From Nitrososphaeria archaeon (lineage in GTDB: Archaea > Thermoproteota > Nitrososphaeria > Nitrososphaerales > JANXEG01), in NCBI GenBank assembly GCA_029775915.1, contig JARVKA010000002.1, positions 1 to 64,000 of the forward strand: 64,000 nt of DNA. The letters are read 5' to 3'. Both the position numbers and the translations under genes were made by a program. The notes under the pieces are model-generated. The model saw only the letters and a list, made by a program, of their open reading frames with translations. It had not been told where the DNA came from and made no database searches. Below, in pieces: positions 8,332 to 17,541 of the stretch. Numbering within the stretch: the stretch's first letter is position 1; each line of letters starts with the position of its first letter.

Positions 8332-9446
8332 CTTAACACCTCAAATATCTTTGAAAGAATTTCATGCGGTGTTATTGGTAATCCTCCAATTTTACTCAAT
8401 AAAATCACTTCAGCCTTACCTTCAACGATTCTCTCAACCTCTAATGAAAGTTGACCAAGACTCATTTCAGGCACTATAATCACCTTTACCCTTTCAGCTA
8501 AAGCTTTAATCTCTTTTTCTGGTGGTGGCCATAAAGTCTTTAACCTCACATGTCCTATTATTATGCCCTTTTCATTAGCTAAATCGGATGCTTCATAAAC
8601 ACTTCTTGATGTTCCTCCATAAGAGACTATACCTATATCCGCATTATCCAAATTTTGCATTTCTACCCTCTTAATCTTATCAGCATTTAATAGAATCTTA
8701 TTCATTAAACGCCTTACTAAACGATCATGAACGATAGGATCTGCGGTTTTTCTATAACCATATTCATCATGAGTTGAGCCTGTTACAAGAATGTTAAAAT
8801 CATCACCGAGTGAAGCTATGGGTGGTATGAGTGAACCTCCGAAAGGAGCCTCACTTATATCTTTTAACTTTCTTCTACTTATCAAATTAACCTTAGATGG
8901 TACTTCTACACGTTCTTGCATATGCGCTATGAATTCATCCGAGAGTAATATAACAGGTGTGCGATATTCTTCAGCTAAATTAAAAGCATCTATAGTTAAA
9001 TCAAACATTTCTTGAGGTGAATTTGGAGCTAAAACTATTAACATTTGATCACCATGCCTACCCCATCTCGCTTGCATAAAATCACCTTGAGCACAACGTG
9101 TTGCTTGACCTGTGGATGGACCTGCTCTTTGTACATTTACAATAACACAAGGCGTTTCAGTCATTATTGCATAACCAATACCCTCTTGCATAAGGCTAAA
9201 ACCAGGACCGCTAGTAGCAGTCATAGCTTTTGCACCAGCCCAAGATGCTCCAATCACTGAATTAATAGCTGCTAACTCGTCCTCCATTTGAAGAAATATA
9301 CCACCTACTTCAGGCATTCTAAAGGCTAATCGATCTAAAATTTCAGATTGTGGTGTAATAGGGTACCCTGCAAAGAATTTACAACCAGCTATTAAAGCCC
9401 CTTCCGCACAAGCTACATTTCCTTCCCAAAAATAAACATTATTCAA
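8328..9446 (-). CDS. korA: 2-oxoacid:ferredoxin oxidoreductase, alpha subunit
   Basis: The 372-residue alpha chain starts WEGNVACAEGALIAGCKFFAGYPITPQSE, with the TPP-domain ITPSSE-like motif, then MEDELAAINSVIGASWAGAKAMTATSGPGF and QRAGPSTGQATR. It is the first gene of korABGD, transcribed away from the acyl-CoA dehydrogenase gene. A TATA-like CATAAATAAAG lies about 30 bases upstream. The complex makes acyl-CoA, CO2 and reduced ferredoxin in the cytoplasm. Confidence 0.92.
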   Translation of the reverse strand: MNNVYFWEGNVACAEGALIAGCKFFAGYPITPQSEILDRLAFRMPEVGGIFLQMEDELAAINSVIGASWAGAKAMTATSGPGFSLMQEGIGYAIMTETPCVIVNVQRAGPSTGQATRCAQGDFMQARWGRHGDQMLIVLAPNSPQEMFDLTIDAFNLAEEYRTPVILLSDEFIAHMQERVEVPSKVNLISRRKLKDISEAPFGGSLIPPIASLGDDFNILVTGSTHDEYGYRKTADPIVHDRLVRRLMNKILLNADKIKRVEMQNLDNADIGIVSYGGTSRSVYEASDLANEKGIIIGHVRLKTLWPPPEKEIKALAERVKVIIVPEMSLGQLSLEVERIVEGKAEVILLSKIGGLPITPHEILSKIFEVLR

Positions 9447-9550
9447 TTCTCAAAAAAATTTGGTGATAAGCTTTATTTATGCTTATATTGAATAAAGTAA
9501 TTACTTTTTAAAGAATATCCTTATATATGATCTAAAATAAGATAGAAATT
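9447..9550. promoter_or_regulatory. Divergent promoter region korA / acyl-CoA dehydrogenase
   Basis: This 104-base spacer separates korA (minus) from the acyl-CoA dehydrogenase gene (plus). On the plus strand CCTTATATATG at 9519-9529 lies about 26 bases before ATG 9551, predicting a leaderless transcript. On the minus strand an A/T-rich CATAAATAAAGC box near 9472-9483 precedes korA. I see no obvious operator palindrome. Confidence 0.55.
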
Positions 9551-10783
9551 ATGCCAATAGACTTTTCATTTACTGAAGATCAAGAATTAATAAGAAAAGC
9601 TGTTAAAGAATGGTGTGAGAGAAATTTAACATTGGAAAAAGTTAGAGAGATGGATACTAAAGGCGAGATTCCAAGAGAGATATGGAAAGGCTTGGCTGAG
9701 CTTGGTGTTTTATTACCAACCGTTCCTAAAGAGCATGGTGGTGCTGGAGTCGATTGGGTAACCCATTGCATCATTGGTGAAGAAATAGGTTATGCTGATA
9801 TAACTATAGCAACTGCTGCAGCCTTTATAGTAGTTGAAGGAGCTTGGGGCTTTACTCTCGATAAATACTGTTCTGAAGAAGTAAGAGAGAAGTATGTTAA
9901 ACCCGCTATTAGAGGAGAAAAATTTGTAGGTATAGCTACTACGGAGGCTGGAGGAGGTTCAGATGTAGCTGCTTTCAAAACTACAGCTAAAAAAAGTGGA
10001 AATGAATGGATTATAAATGGTGAAAAAATGTACATTAGTGGGACTGAAGAGTGTAAAAAGTATGGTGGAGGTTATTGGATTTTAGCTAGAACCTCACCGG
10101 CTCCACCAGAAGCGCCCCATAGAGGTATGACTGCTTTCTTCCTTCCTTTTGATACACCAGGTGTTGAGATTACAAAGCGTTTCGAGGATTGTGGTAGAAT
10201 GGCTATTTCAACTGGTGGCTTTAAGATGGAGGATGTAAGACTTCCTGATGAATATAGACTTGGAGAGGAGGGTAAAGGCTTTTACTATACAATGGAGGGT
10301 TTTGATAATGCAAGGCTTATAATAGCAGCGAGCGCTATGGGCGTTACTCAAAGGGTATTGGAAATAGGTATTGATTATATTAAGCAAAGAAAAGCCTTTG
10401 GATGGCCCATTGGCAAATTTGAAGGCATAAGCTTTGAGTTGGCTGATTTATGGACTGAGATGGAAGCTACTAAAGCGCTCGTATATAAAACTGCTTGGAT
10501 GAATGATTTAAAGTATAAAGGAAAGTTCTCAGCAAGAGAGGTTTCCAAGTATATATCCATGTGCAAGTTAAAAGCACCTCACTTAGCCCTTAAAGCTTGT
10601 GAAAAAGTGATGATATGGCATGGAGCTTATGGATATACTAAAGAATGTCCAGTAGAGATGGGATGGAGAGGTGTAATGTCTTATTGCATAGGCGCAGAAG
10701 GAGCGGCTAATATCCAAAGAGTCGTGCTTGTAAGAGAATTACTCGGACCAGATTACGTTGCGTATAAAAAACTTAAAGAATAA
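9551..10783 (+). CDS. Acyl-CoA dehydrogenase
   Basis: The 410-residue flavoprotein has the full family layout. The N-terminal helical domain starts FSFTEDQELIRKAVKEW. The middle beta domain has GIATTEAGGGSDVAAFKT (flavin-binding) and WIINGEKMYISG. The C-terminal helices carry RKAFGWPIGKFEGISFELAD. The catalytic base is probably Glu365 in HGAYGYTKECPVE. It oxidises an acyl-CoA to the 2-enoyl-CoA and passes electrons to ETF. Its genes for ETF and an ETF-linked membrane oxidoreductase follow at once. Chain length or branched-acid preference cannot be read from sequence alone. Confidence 0.93.
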   Translation: MPIDFSFTEDQELIRKAVKEWCERNLTLEKVREMDTKGEIPREIWKGLAELGVLLPTVPKEHGGAGVDWVTHCIIGEEIGYADITIATAAAFIVVEGAWGFTLDKYCSEEVREKYVKPAIRGEKFVGIATTEAGGGSDVAAFKTTAKKSGNEWIINGEKMYISGTEECKKYGGGYWILARTSPAPPEAPHRGMTAFFLPFDTPGVEITKRFEDCGRMAISTGGFKMEDVRLPDEYRLGEEGKGFYYTMEGFDNARLIIAASAMGVTQRVLEIGIDYIKQRKAFGWPIGKFEGISFELADLWTEMEATKALVYKTAWMNDLKYKGKFSAREVSKYISMCKLKAPHLALKACEKVMIWHGAYGYTKECPVEMGWRGVMSYCIGAEGAANIQRVVLVRELLGPDYVAYKKLKE

Positions 10784-10840
10784 AACCACATTTTTCTTTT
10801 TTATTCAAGCATTAAAAGGGCTTTTTAGGAGAAAGATAGG

Positions 10841-13015
10841 ATGGAGATTGAATTATTTTCGATTTTTTACATGATTGGCATGGCAATTGCTGTAGTTGGT
10901 GGAGGTATTAGAGTTTGGAATTGGATTAGTAGTTTTCCAATCTCTGAAAGTTATAAAGTTATTACCGATATTGTAAAATCAGCATTTTCAACTTTTTTTA
11001 GTAAAAAAATTTGCTATATAATTAAAGGCTTATTTTTAGGCATTTTCACAAAAGCAAAGTTACGTTCATCAAATATATCAAATGGATTTTTTAAGGTAGC
11101 TTTTATTATAGCGTATTTATTGCTTATAATAGCATATCACATTAAAGTTGAAAACATACCACAACTTAAAAGCTTTCCAATTTACATTTCATTCTTTATA
11201 GCACCATTTGCAGACTTTTACTTCCTAAGTAAAACTTCAATTGAATCATTTACCATTGCAGATGCTTTTTTTGGTTTCATCCATGACTTTTTTGCTTTAA
11301 TTATAATATCTTATCTTTTATTCATGATATATAAAAGAGTTATTAGAAGAGTTCATTTAAAAATCAATTTTGAAGATATCTTTTGTGATGCAATCATAAT
11401 ATTATGGTTCGTATCAAAACTCATGGCTGAAACATCAACCATTATAGCTTTTAATATTCATTCATCAATTGCTAAATATTGGTTTTTTAGTTACGCTTTA
11501 TCTACAATGCTTAAAAATTTAAATCTCCCATGGTTAACCCTTTACCACATACTTTGGAATATTTCAGGATTATTCTTAGGGGTATTAATCGCTTCCATAC
11601 CTTTTACTAAACTTTGGCACATTATAGTTGGACCTATTCAAATTTTGAGAAGGTATAGTATTGGAGAGAAGCCTATAGTTATAAGCTTTGGTAAGAAGCT
11701 TTCAAAACCATTTGATCTTCGTAAACTTTTGGAAACCGAAAGTTTTGAAGTTAAAATTGGTATTAAAACCATTAAGGATATGAGTTGGAGGCAGAGAATA
11801 AGTTTAGAACCTTGTATTAGATGTGGAAGGTGTCAAGATTCTTGCCCAGCTTATGCAGCTGGTAGAGAATTATCCCCGATGGAAGTAGTTTTAAACTTAA
11901 ATAGTAGTTTAAAACTAATCTTCATTTCAGATATTCTTAACTTTATGGCGCATGTAGCTAAATGGTTGAATTTTAAAAATTATATTTCAAGCCTTTCTGA
12001 GAAAAGTGAGAAACTCTTATTACTTAATGGGAAATTAAAGGATGAAACTGTTTGGTCTTGTACTACTTGTGGAGCGTGTGTAGCAATATGCCCAGTAGAT
12101 ATTAGTAATTTTGAACCTCTTATCGAGAGGCGAAGATTTTTAGTAACTGAAGGTAAACTTGACTCAATAAAGATGGATATATTGAAAAACCTTATTGAAA
12201 AATCTAACCCTTATGGTATGCCAATTTCAGATAGGGATTTATGGATGAAAAATCTTAGTGTGAAAACTTTAAAAGAGAATCCAAATCCTGAGTACCTTTA
12301 TTGGGTTGGTTGCTCATCATCTTACGATAAAAGAAATCAAAATATCGCAAAATCAATGGTTAATATATTGAATAAAGCTGGTGTAAACTTTGTGGTATTA
12401 GGCTTAGAGGAGAGGTGTTGTGGAGATACTTTGAGAAGAATGGGTGATGAAGGTAGATTTCAAGAATTGGCTTTAGCAAATATTGAAGTTCTCAAGAGTT
12501 ACAATGTTAAGAAGATAATCACACATTGTCCCCATTGCTATAACACGCTTAAAAATGAGTATAAGGAATTTGGAGGTGATTTTGAGGTTATTCATCACTC
12601 GGAATTTCTTCTTAATCTTTTGAAGATGGGAAAGATTAAATTGATTAAAGTGATTGAAGAAGAGACTTTATACCATGATCCATGCTATCTTGGAAGATAC
12701 AATGGAATTTATGATGCTCCAAGAATTCTCCTTCAAATGATATCAAATCTCAAAGTTAAGGAGTTTGAGAAGCATCATGTGAATAGTTTTTGTTGCGGTG
12801 GTGGAGGTGGGAATGTTTGGTATGAAGTTCCAGAAAAAGAGAAGATGAGTGTTTTAAGAATTAAAGAGGCTGAAAAGATTGGTGTGAATTTAATTTCAGT
12901 AGCTTGTCCCTATTGCATTACAATGCTTGAAGATGCTTTAAAAACTAAGGGATTGGAGGGGAAGATTAAAATTAAGGATATTGCAGAAACTTTAAGTGAG
13001 GTGATTGGAGAATAA
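10841..13015 (+). CDS. Membrane-bound Fe-S oxidoreductase (ETF:quinone oxidoreductase-like, HdrD/NarI-type fusion)
   Basis: The 724-residue protein joins three parts. Residues 1-270 contain about six membrane helices with histidines, resembling a NarI-type cytochrome b domain. Residues 325-335 (CIRCGRCQDSC) and 407-417 (CTTCGACVAIC) are two [4Fe-4S] motifs. Residues 490-720 hold two CCG domains (RCCGDTLRRMG at about 526; FCCGGGGGN at about 651), as in heterodisulfide reductase subunit D. The same architecture next to etf genes in bacteria is proposed to move electrons from ETF to menaquinone. Position between acyl-CoA dehydrogenase and etfBA (14 bases before etfB) supports that role here. Confidence 0.88.
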   Translation: MEIELFSIFYMIGMAIAVVGGGIRVWNWISSFPISESYKVITDIVKSAFSTFFSKKICYIIKGLFLGIFTKAKLRSSNISNGFFKVAFIIAYLLLIIAYHIKVENIPQLKSFPIYISFFIAPFADFYFLSKTSIESFTIADAFFGFIHDFFALIIISYLLFMIYKRVIRRVHLKINFEDIFCDAIIILWFVSKLMAETSTIIAFNIHSSIAKYWFFSYALSTMLKNLNLPWLTLYHILWNISGLFLGVLIASIPFTKLWHIIVGPIQILRRYSIGEKPIVISFGKKLSKPFDLRKLLETESFEVKIGIKTIKDMSWRQRISLEPCIRCGRCQDSCPAYAAGRELSPMEVVLNLNSSLKLIFISDILNFMAHVAKWLNFKNYISSLSEKSEKLLLLNGKLKDETVWSCTTCGACVAICPVDISNFEPLIERRRFLVTEGKLDSIKMDILKNLIEKSNPYGMPISDRDLWMKNLSVKTLKENPNPEYLYWVGCSSSYDKRNQNIAKSMVNILNKAGVNFVVLGLEERCCGDTLRRMGDEGRFQELALANIEVLKSYNVKKIITHCPHCYNTLKNEYKEFGGDFEVIHHSEFLLNLLKMGKIKLIKVIEEETLYHDPCYLGRYNGIYDAPRILLQMISNLKVKEFEKHHVNSFCCGGGGGNVWYEVPEKEKMSVLRIKEAEKIGVNLISVACPYCITMLEDALKTKGLEGKIKIKDIAETLSEVIGE

Positions 13016-13029
13016 ATTAGGTGAGAGGT

Positions 13030-13812
13030 ATGAAAATAGTAGTATGTGCTAAGTATGCTTTAGATGTGGCTGAATTAAAAATAAGTTCGGGAAAGCCTGT
13101 ATTAGAGGGTGCTCGAAGAAAAGTGAGTGATATAGATAAAAATGCAGTAGAAGCAGCAATAAGTATTAAGGAAAAGTACGGCGGAATTATTAAGGTTTTA
13201 TGCTTCGGCCCAATTTCAGCTAAAGAGGGATTGAAAGAGCTTTTGGCTATGGGTGCTGATGAAGCTTATTTAATAGAGGACCCTTCGGAAGGTATGCTTG
13301 ATACAGCTGCGACTGTTGAAGCTTTAGCCTTAGCTATTCAAAAAATGGATGGCTTCGATTTAATCCTTTGTGGTGAGGCGACTATTGATGGATATACAAG
13401 CCAAGTCGGTCCAAGATTGGCTGAAAGGCTTAAAGTACCCCAAATAACATATGTAAGGAGTATTAAGATTGATGGTAATAATGTGATAGCTGAGAGAGAT
13501 TTAGAAGATGTATATCAAACGGTTAAAGTGCCTATGCCTTTATTAATTACAGTAACTCGTGAGATAAATACGCCAAGAATCCCAAACTTAATGGCTATTT
13601 TGAAAGCTTCAAAAAAACCTATTACCATTTGGAAAATTGAAGATTTGGGCCTCTCAAAAGATAAGCTTGAACAAATCTCAAGTCTTCATACTTTAAGCCT
13701 TGAAGGTTTTACGGTTGAAAGAAAGAGGATAATAATTAAGGATAAACCAGTAGATGAGGCTGTTCAAGAGCTTATCTCTTACTTATTAAAGGAAAAGGTT
13801 TTAGGTGTGTGA
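13030..13812 (+). CDS. etfB: Electron transfer flavoprotein beta subunit
   Basis: I place the start at ATG 13030 because AGGTGAG at 13019-13025 sits just upstream. A GTG at 13021 is in frame but inside that site. The 260-residue protein begins KIVVCAKYALDVAEL and has DLILCGEATIDGYTSQVGPRLAERL, the AMP/FAD-binding signature of EtfB, then TVTREINTPRIPNLMAILKASKKP. It forms a soluble heterodimer with EtfA, shuttling electrons from acyl-CoA dehydrogenase to the membrane oxidoreductase. It overlaps etfA by one base. Confidence 0.93.
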   Translation: MKIVVCAKYALDVAELKISSGKPVLEGARRKVSDIDKNAVEAAISIKEKYGGIIKVLCFGPISAKEGLKELLAMGADEAYLIEDPSEGMLDTAATVEALALAIQKMDGFDLILCGEATIDGYTSQVGPRLAERLKVPQITYVRSIKIDGNNVIAERDLEDVYQTVKVPMPLLITVTREINTPRIPNLMAILKASKKPITIWKIEDLGLSKDKLEQISSLHTLSLEGFTVERKRIIIKDKPVDEAVQELISYLLKEKVLGV

Positions 13813-14786
13813 TGGGATTGGAAGGGAATTATAAAGGAATAATGGTTTACTCTGAAGATATTGATACACTATTTGAATTAATTAGTAAGAGTAGAGAGTT
13901 AGCCAATCAAATTCAAACAGATGTCTCAGCAATCTTATTGGGTGATAGAATTGAGATTATACCAAATGAATTAGCCGCTTATGGTGTTGATAAAGTTTAT
14001 ATGGTTGAAAATCCTCAACTCAAAGGATTAATTGCAGAAGCTTGCGCTGAGAGTATTAGCATAATTATAAATCGAGTTAAGCCTGAGGCGCTCTTTATAG
14101 GTGCTACAAAAAGGGGTAAGGAGTTAGCTCCAAAAATTGCTGAAAAACTTAAAACTGGGTGTGTATCTGAATGTGTATCTTTAGATATTGATAAAGCAAA
14201 AAGAGATTTTATAATGAAACGAATAATCTTTGGTGGTAAAGTTGTATCCACTCATACCATTGTTAAGAGACCTATCATCGCTACTATCCCACCTAGAATT
14301 TTTGAAAAGAAAAGAATTGAAGGGCGTGCAGCTCAAGTAATTAAGATTGATCTTGAAATACCATCATCCAAATTTGAGATATTAGAAGTTAAAAATAAAG
14401 TTGTGAGTGGTAAAAAAATTGAGGAAGCATCTATTGTAATTTGTGGTGGGCGCGGATTAAAGCAAAAAGAGGATTTTAAATTATTGGATGAGTTAGCGAA
14501 TGTTCTTAAAGGACAAGTTGGATGTACTCGACCTATAGCAGCAGATAGGGGTTGGTTCACAGAATGGATAGGTCTTTCAGGTAAGAAGATTAAACCGAAT
14601 CTCTATATAACGGTTGGAATATCGGGAGCTATTCAACATGTAGCTGGTGTGAGGGGAGCGAAAGTTATAGTCTCTATAAATAAGGATCCTGAAGCACCAA
14701 TCTTTTCAGAATCAGATTATGGAATTGTGGGCGATCTTTACAAAGTAATTCCAGCCTTAATCGAACATCTTAAGAAAATCAAGTAA
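13812..14786 (+). CDS. etfA: Electron transfer flavoprotein alpha subunit
   Basis: ATG 13812 overlaps the etfB stop (TGATG); a GTG one codon earlier is also possible. The 324-residue protein has an N-terminal EtfAB domain and a C-terminal FAD domain: ICGGRGLKQKEDF, GCTRPIAADRGW, IGLSGKKIKPNLYITVGISG and VSINKDPEAPIFSESDYGIVGD. All FAD-binding elements are present. It is the last gene of the acyl-CoA dehydrogenase operon; a 12-bp inverted repeat follows the stop. Confidence 0.93.
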   Translation: MGLEGNYKGIMVYSEDIDTLFELISKSRELANQIQTDVSAILLGDRIEIIPNELAAYGVDKVYMVENPQLKGLIAEACAESISIIINRVKPEALFIGATKRGKELAPKIAEKLKTGCVSECVSLDIDKAKRDFIMKRIIFGGKVVSTHTIVKRPIIATIPPRIFEKKRIEGRAAQVIKIDLEIPSSKFEILEVKNKVVSGKKIEEASIVICGGRGLKQKEDFKLLDELANVLKGQVGCTRPIAADRGWFTEWIGLSGKKIKPNLYITVGISGAIQHVAGVRGAKVIVSINKDPEAPIFSESDYGIVGDLYKVIPALIEHLKKIK

Positions 14787-14787
14787 A

Positions 14788-14830
14788 AATATTATCAGTC
14801 TTTAAATTCTTTTGGAATACTGATAATATT
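14788..14830 (+). terminator. Inverted repeat after etfA, possible 3'-end hairpin
   Basis: AATATTATCAGT at 14788-14799 is perfectly complementary to ACTGATAATATT at 14819-14830, with a 19-base spacer. It starts two bases after the etfA stop codon. It may end or stabilise the operon transcript. There is no long T run directly after it, so calling it a terminator is uncertain. Confidence 0.5.
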
Positions 14831-14990
14831 ACACATTATATTCAATAAACTCCGTGAGAAGATAATGCTCAATCCTTAAGATAAGGTTGGAGAGAAGAAT
14901 ATAAAATATTACCAAATGGTTATTATGGTTATTTTAAAGCGGAAGTATTTTACTCGGTTCACTATTTAAGTTATTATTTAATAAAGAAGT

Positions 14991-15368
14991 TCATTCACAA
15001 CAAACGTTACAATTGTTTATATCAAGCTCTGGCTCAATCTTTTTATGAAGGGGGCAAATAATCTTCTTGCGCTTAATATATCGAACCGCATCATTAAAAG
15101 CGTATATAATTGTGAGTCGATCTGAACTTTGTAAAATTTTTGTCACAATCCATGATGCAACGGTTTGAATATCCTCAGAATTTTCCAATCCAAAAGCTAA
15201 TCCCCTTACATTTCGAATATAGTTACTCACAGCTGCTTGTGTTAATCCGAGCATTTTCGCTACTTGTTGCTGATTTAAGCGTTGCTCATTTATCAATCGC
15301 TTAGCAACAACAGCTCTAAGTATAGGGAGTGTTATGCGTGCCTCAACCTCTGCAGGTAGTAACATCAT
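14991..15368 (-). CDS. Archaeal HTH transcriptional regulator with C-terminal cysteine cluster (COG2522-like)
   Basis: The 125-residue protein has a helix-turn-helix at about residues 28-55 (RLNQQQVAKMLGLTQAAVSNYIR). The C-terminal CPLHKKIEPELDINNCNVCC carries four cysteines and a histidine that could bind metal or sense redox. This layout occurs in a family of archaeal predicted regulators. The effector and targets are unknown. The neighbouring DUF1847 protein is also cysteine-rich, which hints at a metal or redox theme. Confidence 0.75.
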   Translation of the reverse strand: MMLLPAEVEARITLPILRAVVAKRLINEQRLNQQQVAKMLGLTQAAVSNYIRNVRGLAFGLENSEDIQTVASWIVTKILQSSDRLTIIYAFNDAVRYIKRKKIICPLHKKIEPELDINNCNVCCE

Positions 15369-15418
15369 TAAAGTTAAAACTTTGTTATAATAAATAAGTT
15401 TTACGATATTCTTTGAGT

Positions 15419-16078
15419 TTATGGATAAAGCTTCTTTCGATAATAACCTTGACTCGTATAAAGTGCTCCTAATGGATTGTGAGCTAAAATTCTATCCTTT
15501 ACAGCTATTGGTGTTACATCAGCCTTTGAGTATTTAATAAAGAGTATATCATGTCCTATACAAAGACCTAACATTACATTAAGCTCCGTTTGCTCTCTAT
15601 TGAGAACCTCAGCTTGCATAATTGGATTGCAAATTACACTACTAGCAGAAGGATAATTCTCATAACCTACTTCATCACGAGTTGGAGCTCCTGACATACA
15701 AGCTATCGAAACCACTTCAAAACCATTCTTTTCTAATATGTCTGTTAGTATTTTAGCTTCATCCTTTAAGCCTACACAAAAGGCTAAGCCGAGCTTTTTA
15801 TATCCCATTCTCTTGCTATACTCTATAAGCTCCTTAATTCGGCACCAATTATAATTACCTTTTTCATCTCTTCCATCTTTTACAACTTCTTCGCAAACTC
15901 GATTTGTCTTCTTACTATCGGGATTATCAAACCAACCCTCCTTTATAGTCGCTTTTCTAACATCCGCATAATTTTCATGTGGGCAAAATATTGGATATTC
16001 AGCCTTGATTTCAGGATTGCGGCACTTATACACACTACATTTTGCACAAGCAGGTGTAATTCTCTTTGATGTCTTCAA
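15419..16078 (-). CDS. DUF1847 cysteine-rich putative metal-binding protein
   Basis: The 219-residue protein opens with CAKCSVYKCRNP followed by FCPHENY, a cysteine-rich N-terminal domain, then GLAFCVGLKDEAKILTDIL, VSIACMSGAPTRDEVG and MLGLCIGHDILFIKYSKADVTP. These match DUF1847, found in anaerobic bacteria and archaea. The segment around the GLCIGHD motif is conserved, but no activity is established. It lies 50 bases before the COG2522-like regulator and may be cotranscribed with it. Confidence 0.8.
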   Translation of the reverse strand: MKTSKRITPACAKCSVYKCRNPEIKAEYPIFCPHENYADVRKATIKEGWFDNPDSKKTNRVCEEVVKDGRDEKGNYNWCRIKELIEYSKRMGYKKLGLAFCVGLKDEAKILTDILEKNGFEVVSIACMSGAPTRDEVGYENYPSASSVICNPIMQAEVLNREQTELNVMLGLCIGHDILFIKYSKADVTPIAVKDRILAHNPLGALYTSQGYYRKKLYP

Positions 16079-16215
16079 GATGTTTTCAATTTCTAATTAA
16101 CATTATTTAAGCGTTACTTTATCAATTATAGAAATGAATAAAAATTGCATATTTTAACCTTTCTATGCTATAATATTCAAAAATTTGTAAAATTACAAAG
16201 AATTTAATAATTTAA

Positions 16216-17541
16216 TTAAACTGGCTCCACAATCAAAATCTTATTTTCTATACCTATTACTCTTATCCTCATGCCCGATTTAATAGGAGTTTTTGATTTA
16301 GCTTTCCAATACTCGCCTCCAACTACAACATAACCTATAGTGTTTGGACCGAGATCATCAACAGCCCTTCCTTCACCCTTTGGGTATGGCTCAATAAATC
16401 TCTTCATCTTCCTCGCTTCAACAATTTTATAAAGCATGAATGCGAAAAATATACCAAAAGCAGATATAACTAAAGCGACCGTTTTAATAAAGATATCTAT
16501 ATAAAGTGAAGAGATGAGTAATGGGAGGGTTGGTTGGGTAATCATTAAAGCCATACCTATCCCCAAAGTGATTAAACCTCCCAAGCCTATAATTCCAAAT
16601 CCAGGTGTATAAATTTCGAATAAGAGTAGCATTGAGCCAATAACCATTAATACTATAGCAGTGAGATTCACATTCAAGCCTTGGCCAACAAGACCCAATA
16701 GTAAAAGAATTACTCCTAAGACTTCTGCACCCCATCCCGGTGATGATAAACCCAAGATTAATGCGAGAAAACCAATACCTATCATAATGCTAGAAATTAT
16801 AGGATCTGATAATATCTTTAAGATACTCACTCGTATACTTGGGTTGTATACTTCTATACGTGCGTTTTTAGTATCCAAAACCTTCTCACCTCTCAATGTC
16901 CATACTTTCGCTTCATGAGCTTTATTAAGCAACTCCTCAGGTGTTTCAGCTATCATCTCAATAACGTTTCTACTTAAAGCTTCCTCTGGTGAAAGATTGT
17001 CATTATGTGTTATGAATCGCTTAGCTTGAGTAACATTTCTTTTATGGAGTTGAGCGAGTACCTCAATCTTCTTTACATAAGCGTTAATAATTTTCGATTC
17101 ATTTATAGGTGTAGTACCCATAACGGGTTGTGATGAGCCTATTGTGGTGTAAGGAGCCATAACTGCGTAATCTGTAGCCATTAAAATAAATACGCCAGCT
17201 GATAATGCTTTTCTCCCAGCTGGATATACAAATCCAATTACAGGTACGGGCGAAGATTGTATATGCTCAATAATCTTATCCATTGAATCTGCAGAACCTC
17301 CATAAGTATCTAATGTGATAATTATAGCATTAAAGCTCGATTTAGAATTAACGTAATGAATTGCACTCTCAATATGCTCCGCTACCGCTGGTGATATGAA
17401 ATCCTTCACTTCAACCAATAAAACTTGCTTTTCTGCAAAACTCGGTTGAATTGTTGTAATGAACGCTAACGATAATAGCGAGTATATTAATAACACATTA
17501 AGCCTTTTACTTAGCTTGAGTTTTTTGCTGTGAGATCTCAC
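16216..17541 (-). CDS. NfeD-family membrane-bound ClpP-class serine protease
   Basis: The 441-residue protein starts at GTG 17541 with a signal peptide or anchor (residues 15-35). A ClpP-like domain follows, with LDTYGGSADSM. By comparison with Pyrococcus PH1510, the catalytic pair is Ser114 (ALSAGVF) and Lys150 (ESKIINAY). Several membrane helices (about 240-370) lead to a C-terminal OB-fold (YVVVGGEYWKAKSKTPIKSG). This group cleaves the hydrophobic C-terminal segment of its stomatin partner. The first 35 bases overlap the end of the stomatin gene, so the two are coupled. Confidence 0.92.
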   Translation of the reverse strand: MRSHSKKLKLSKRLNVLLIYSLLSLAFITTIQPSFAEKQVLLVEVKDFISPAVAEHIESAIHYVNSKSSFNAIIITLDTYGGSADSMDKIIEHIQSSPVPVIGFVYPAGRKALSAGVFILMATDYAVMAPYTTIGSSQPVMGTTPINESKIINAYVKKIEVLAQLHKRNVTQAKRFITHNDNLSPEEALSRNVIEMIAETPEELLNKAHEAKVWTLRGEKVLDTKNARIEVYNPSIRVSILKILSDPIISSIMIGIGFLALILGLSSPGWGAEVLGVILLLLGLVGQGLNVNLTAIVLMVIGSMLLLFEIYTPGFGIIGLGGLITLGIGMALMITQPTLPLLISSLYIDIFIKTVALVISAFGIFFAFMLYKIVEARKMKRFIEPYPKGEGRAVDDLGPNTIGYVVVGGEYWKAKSKTPIKSGMRIRVIGIENKILIVEPV

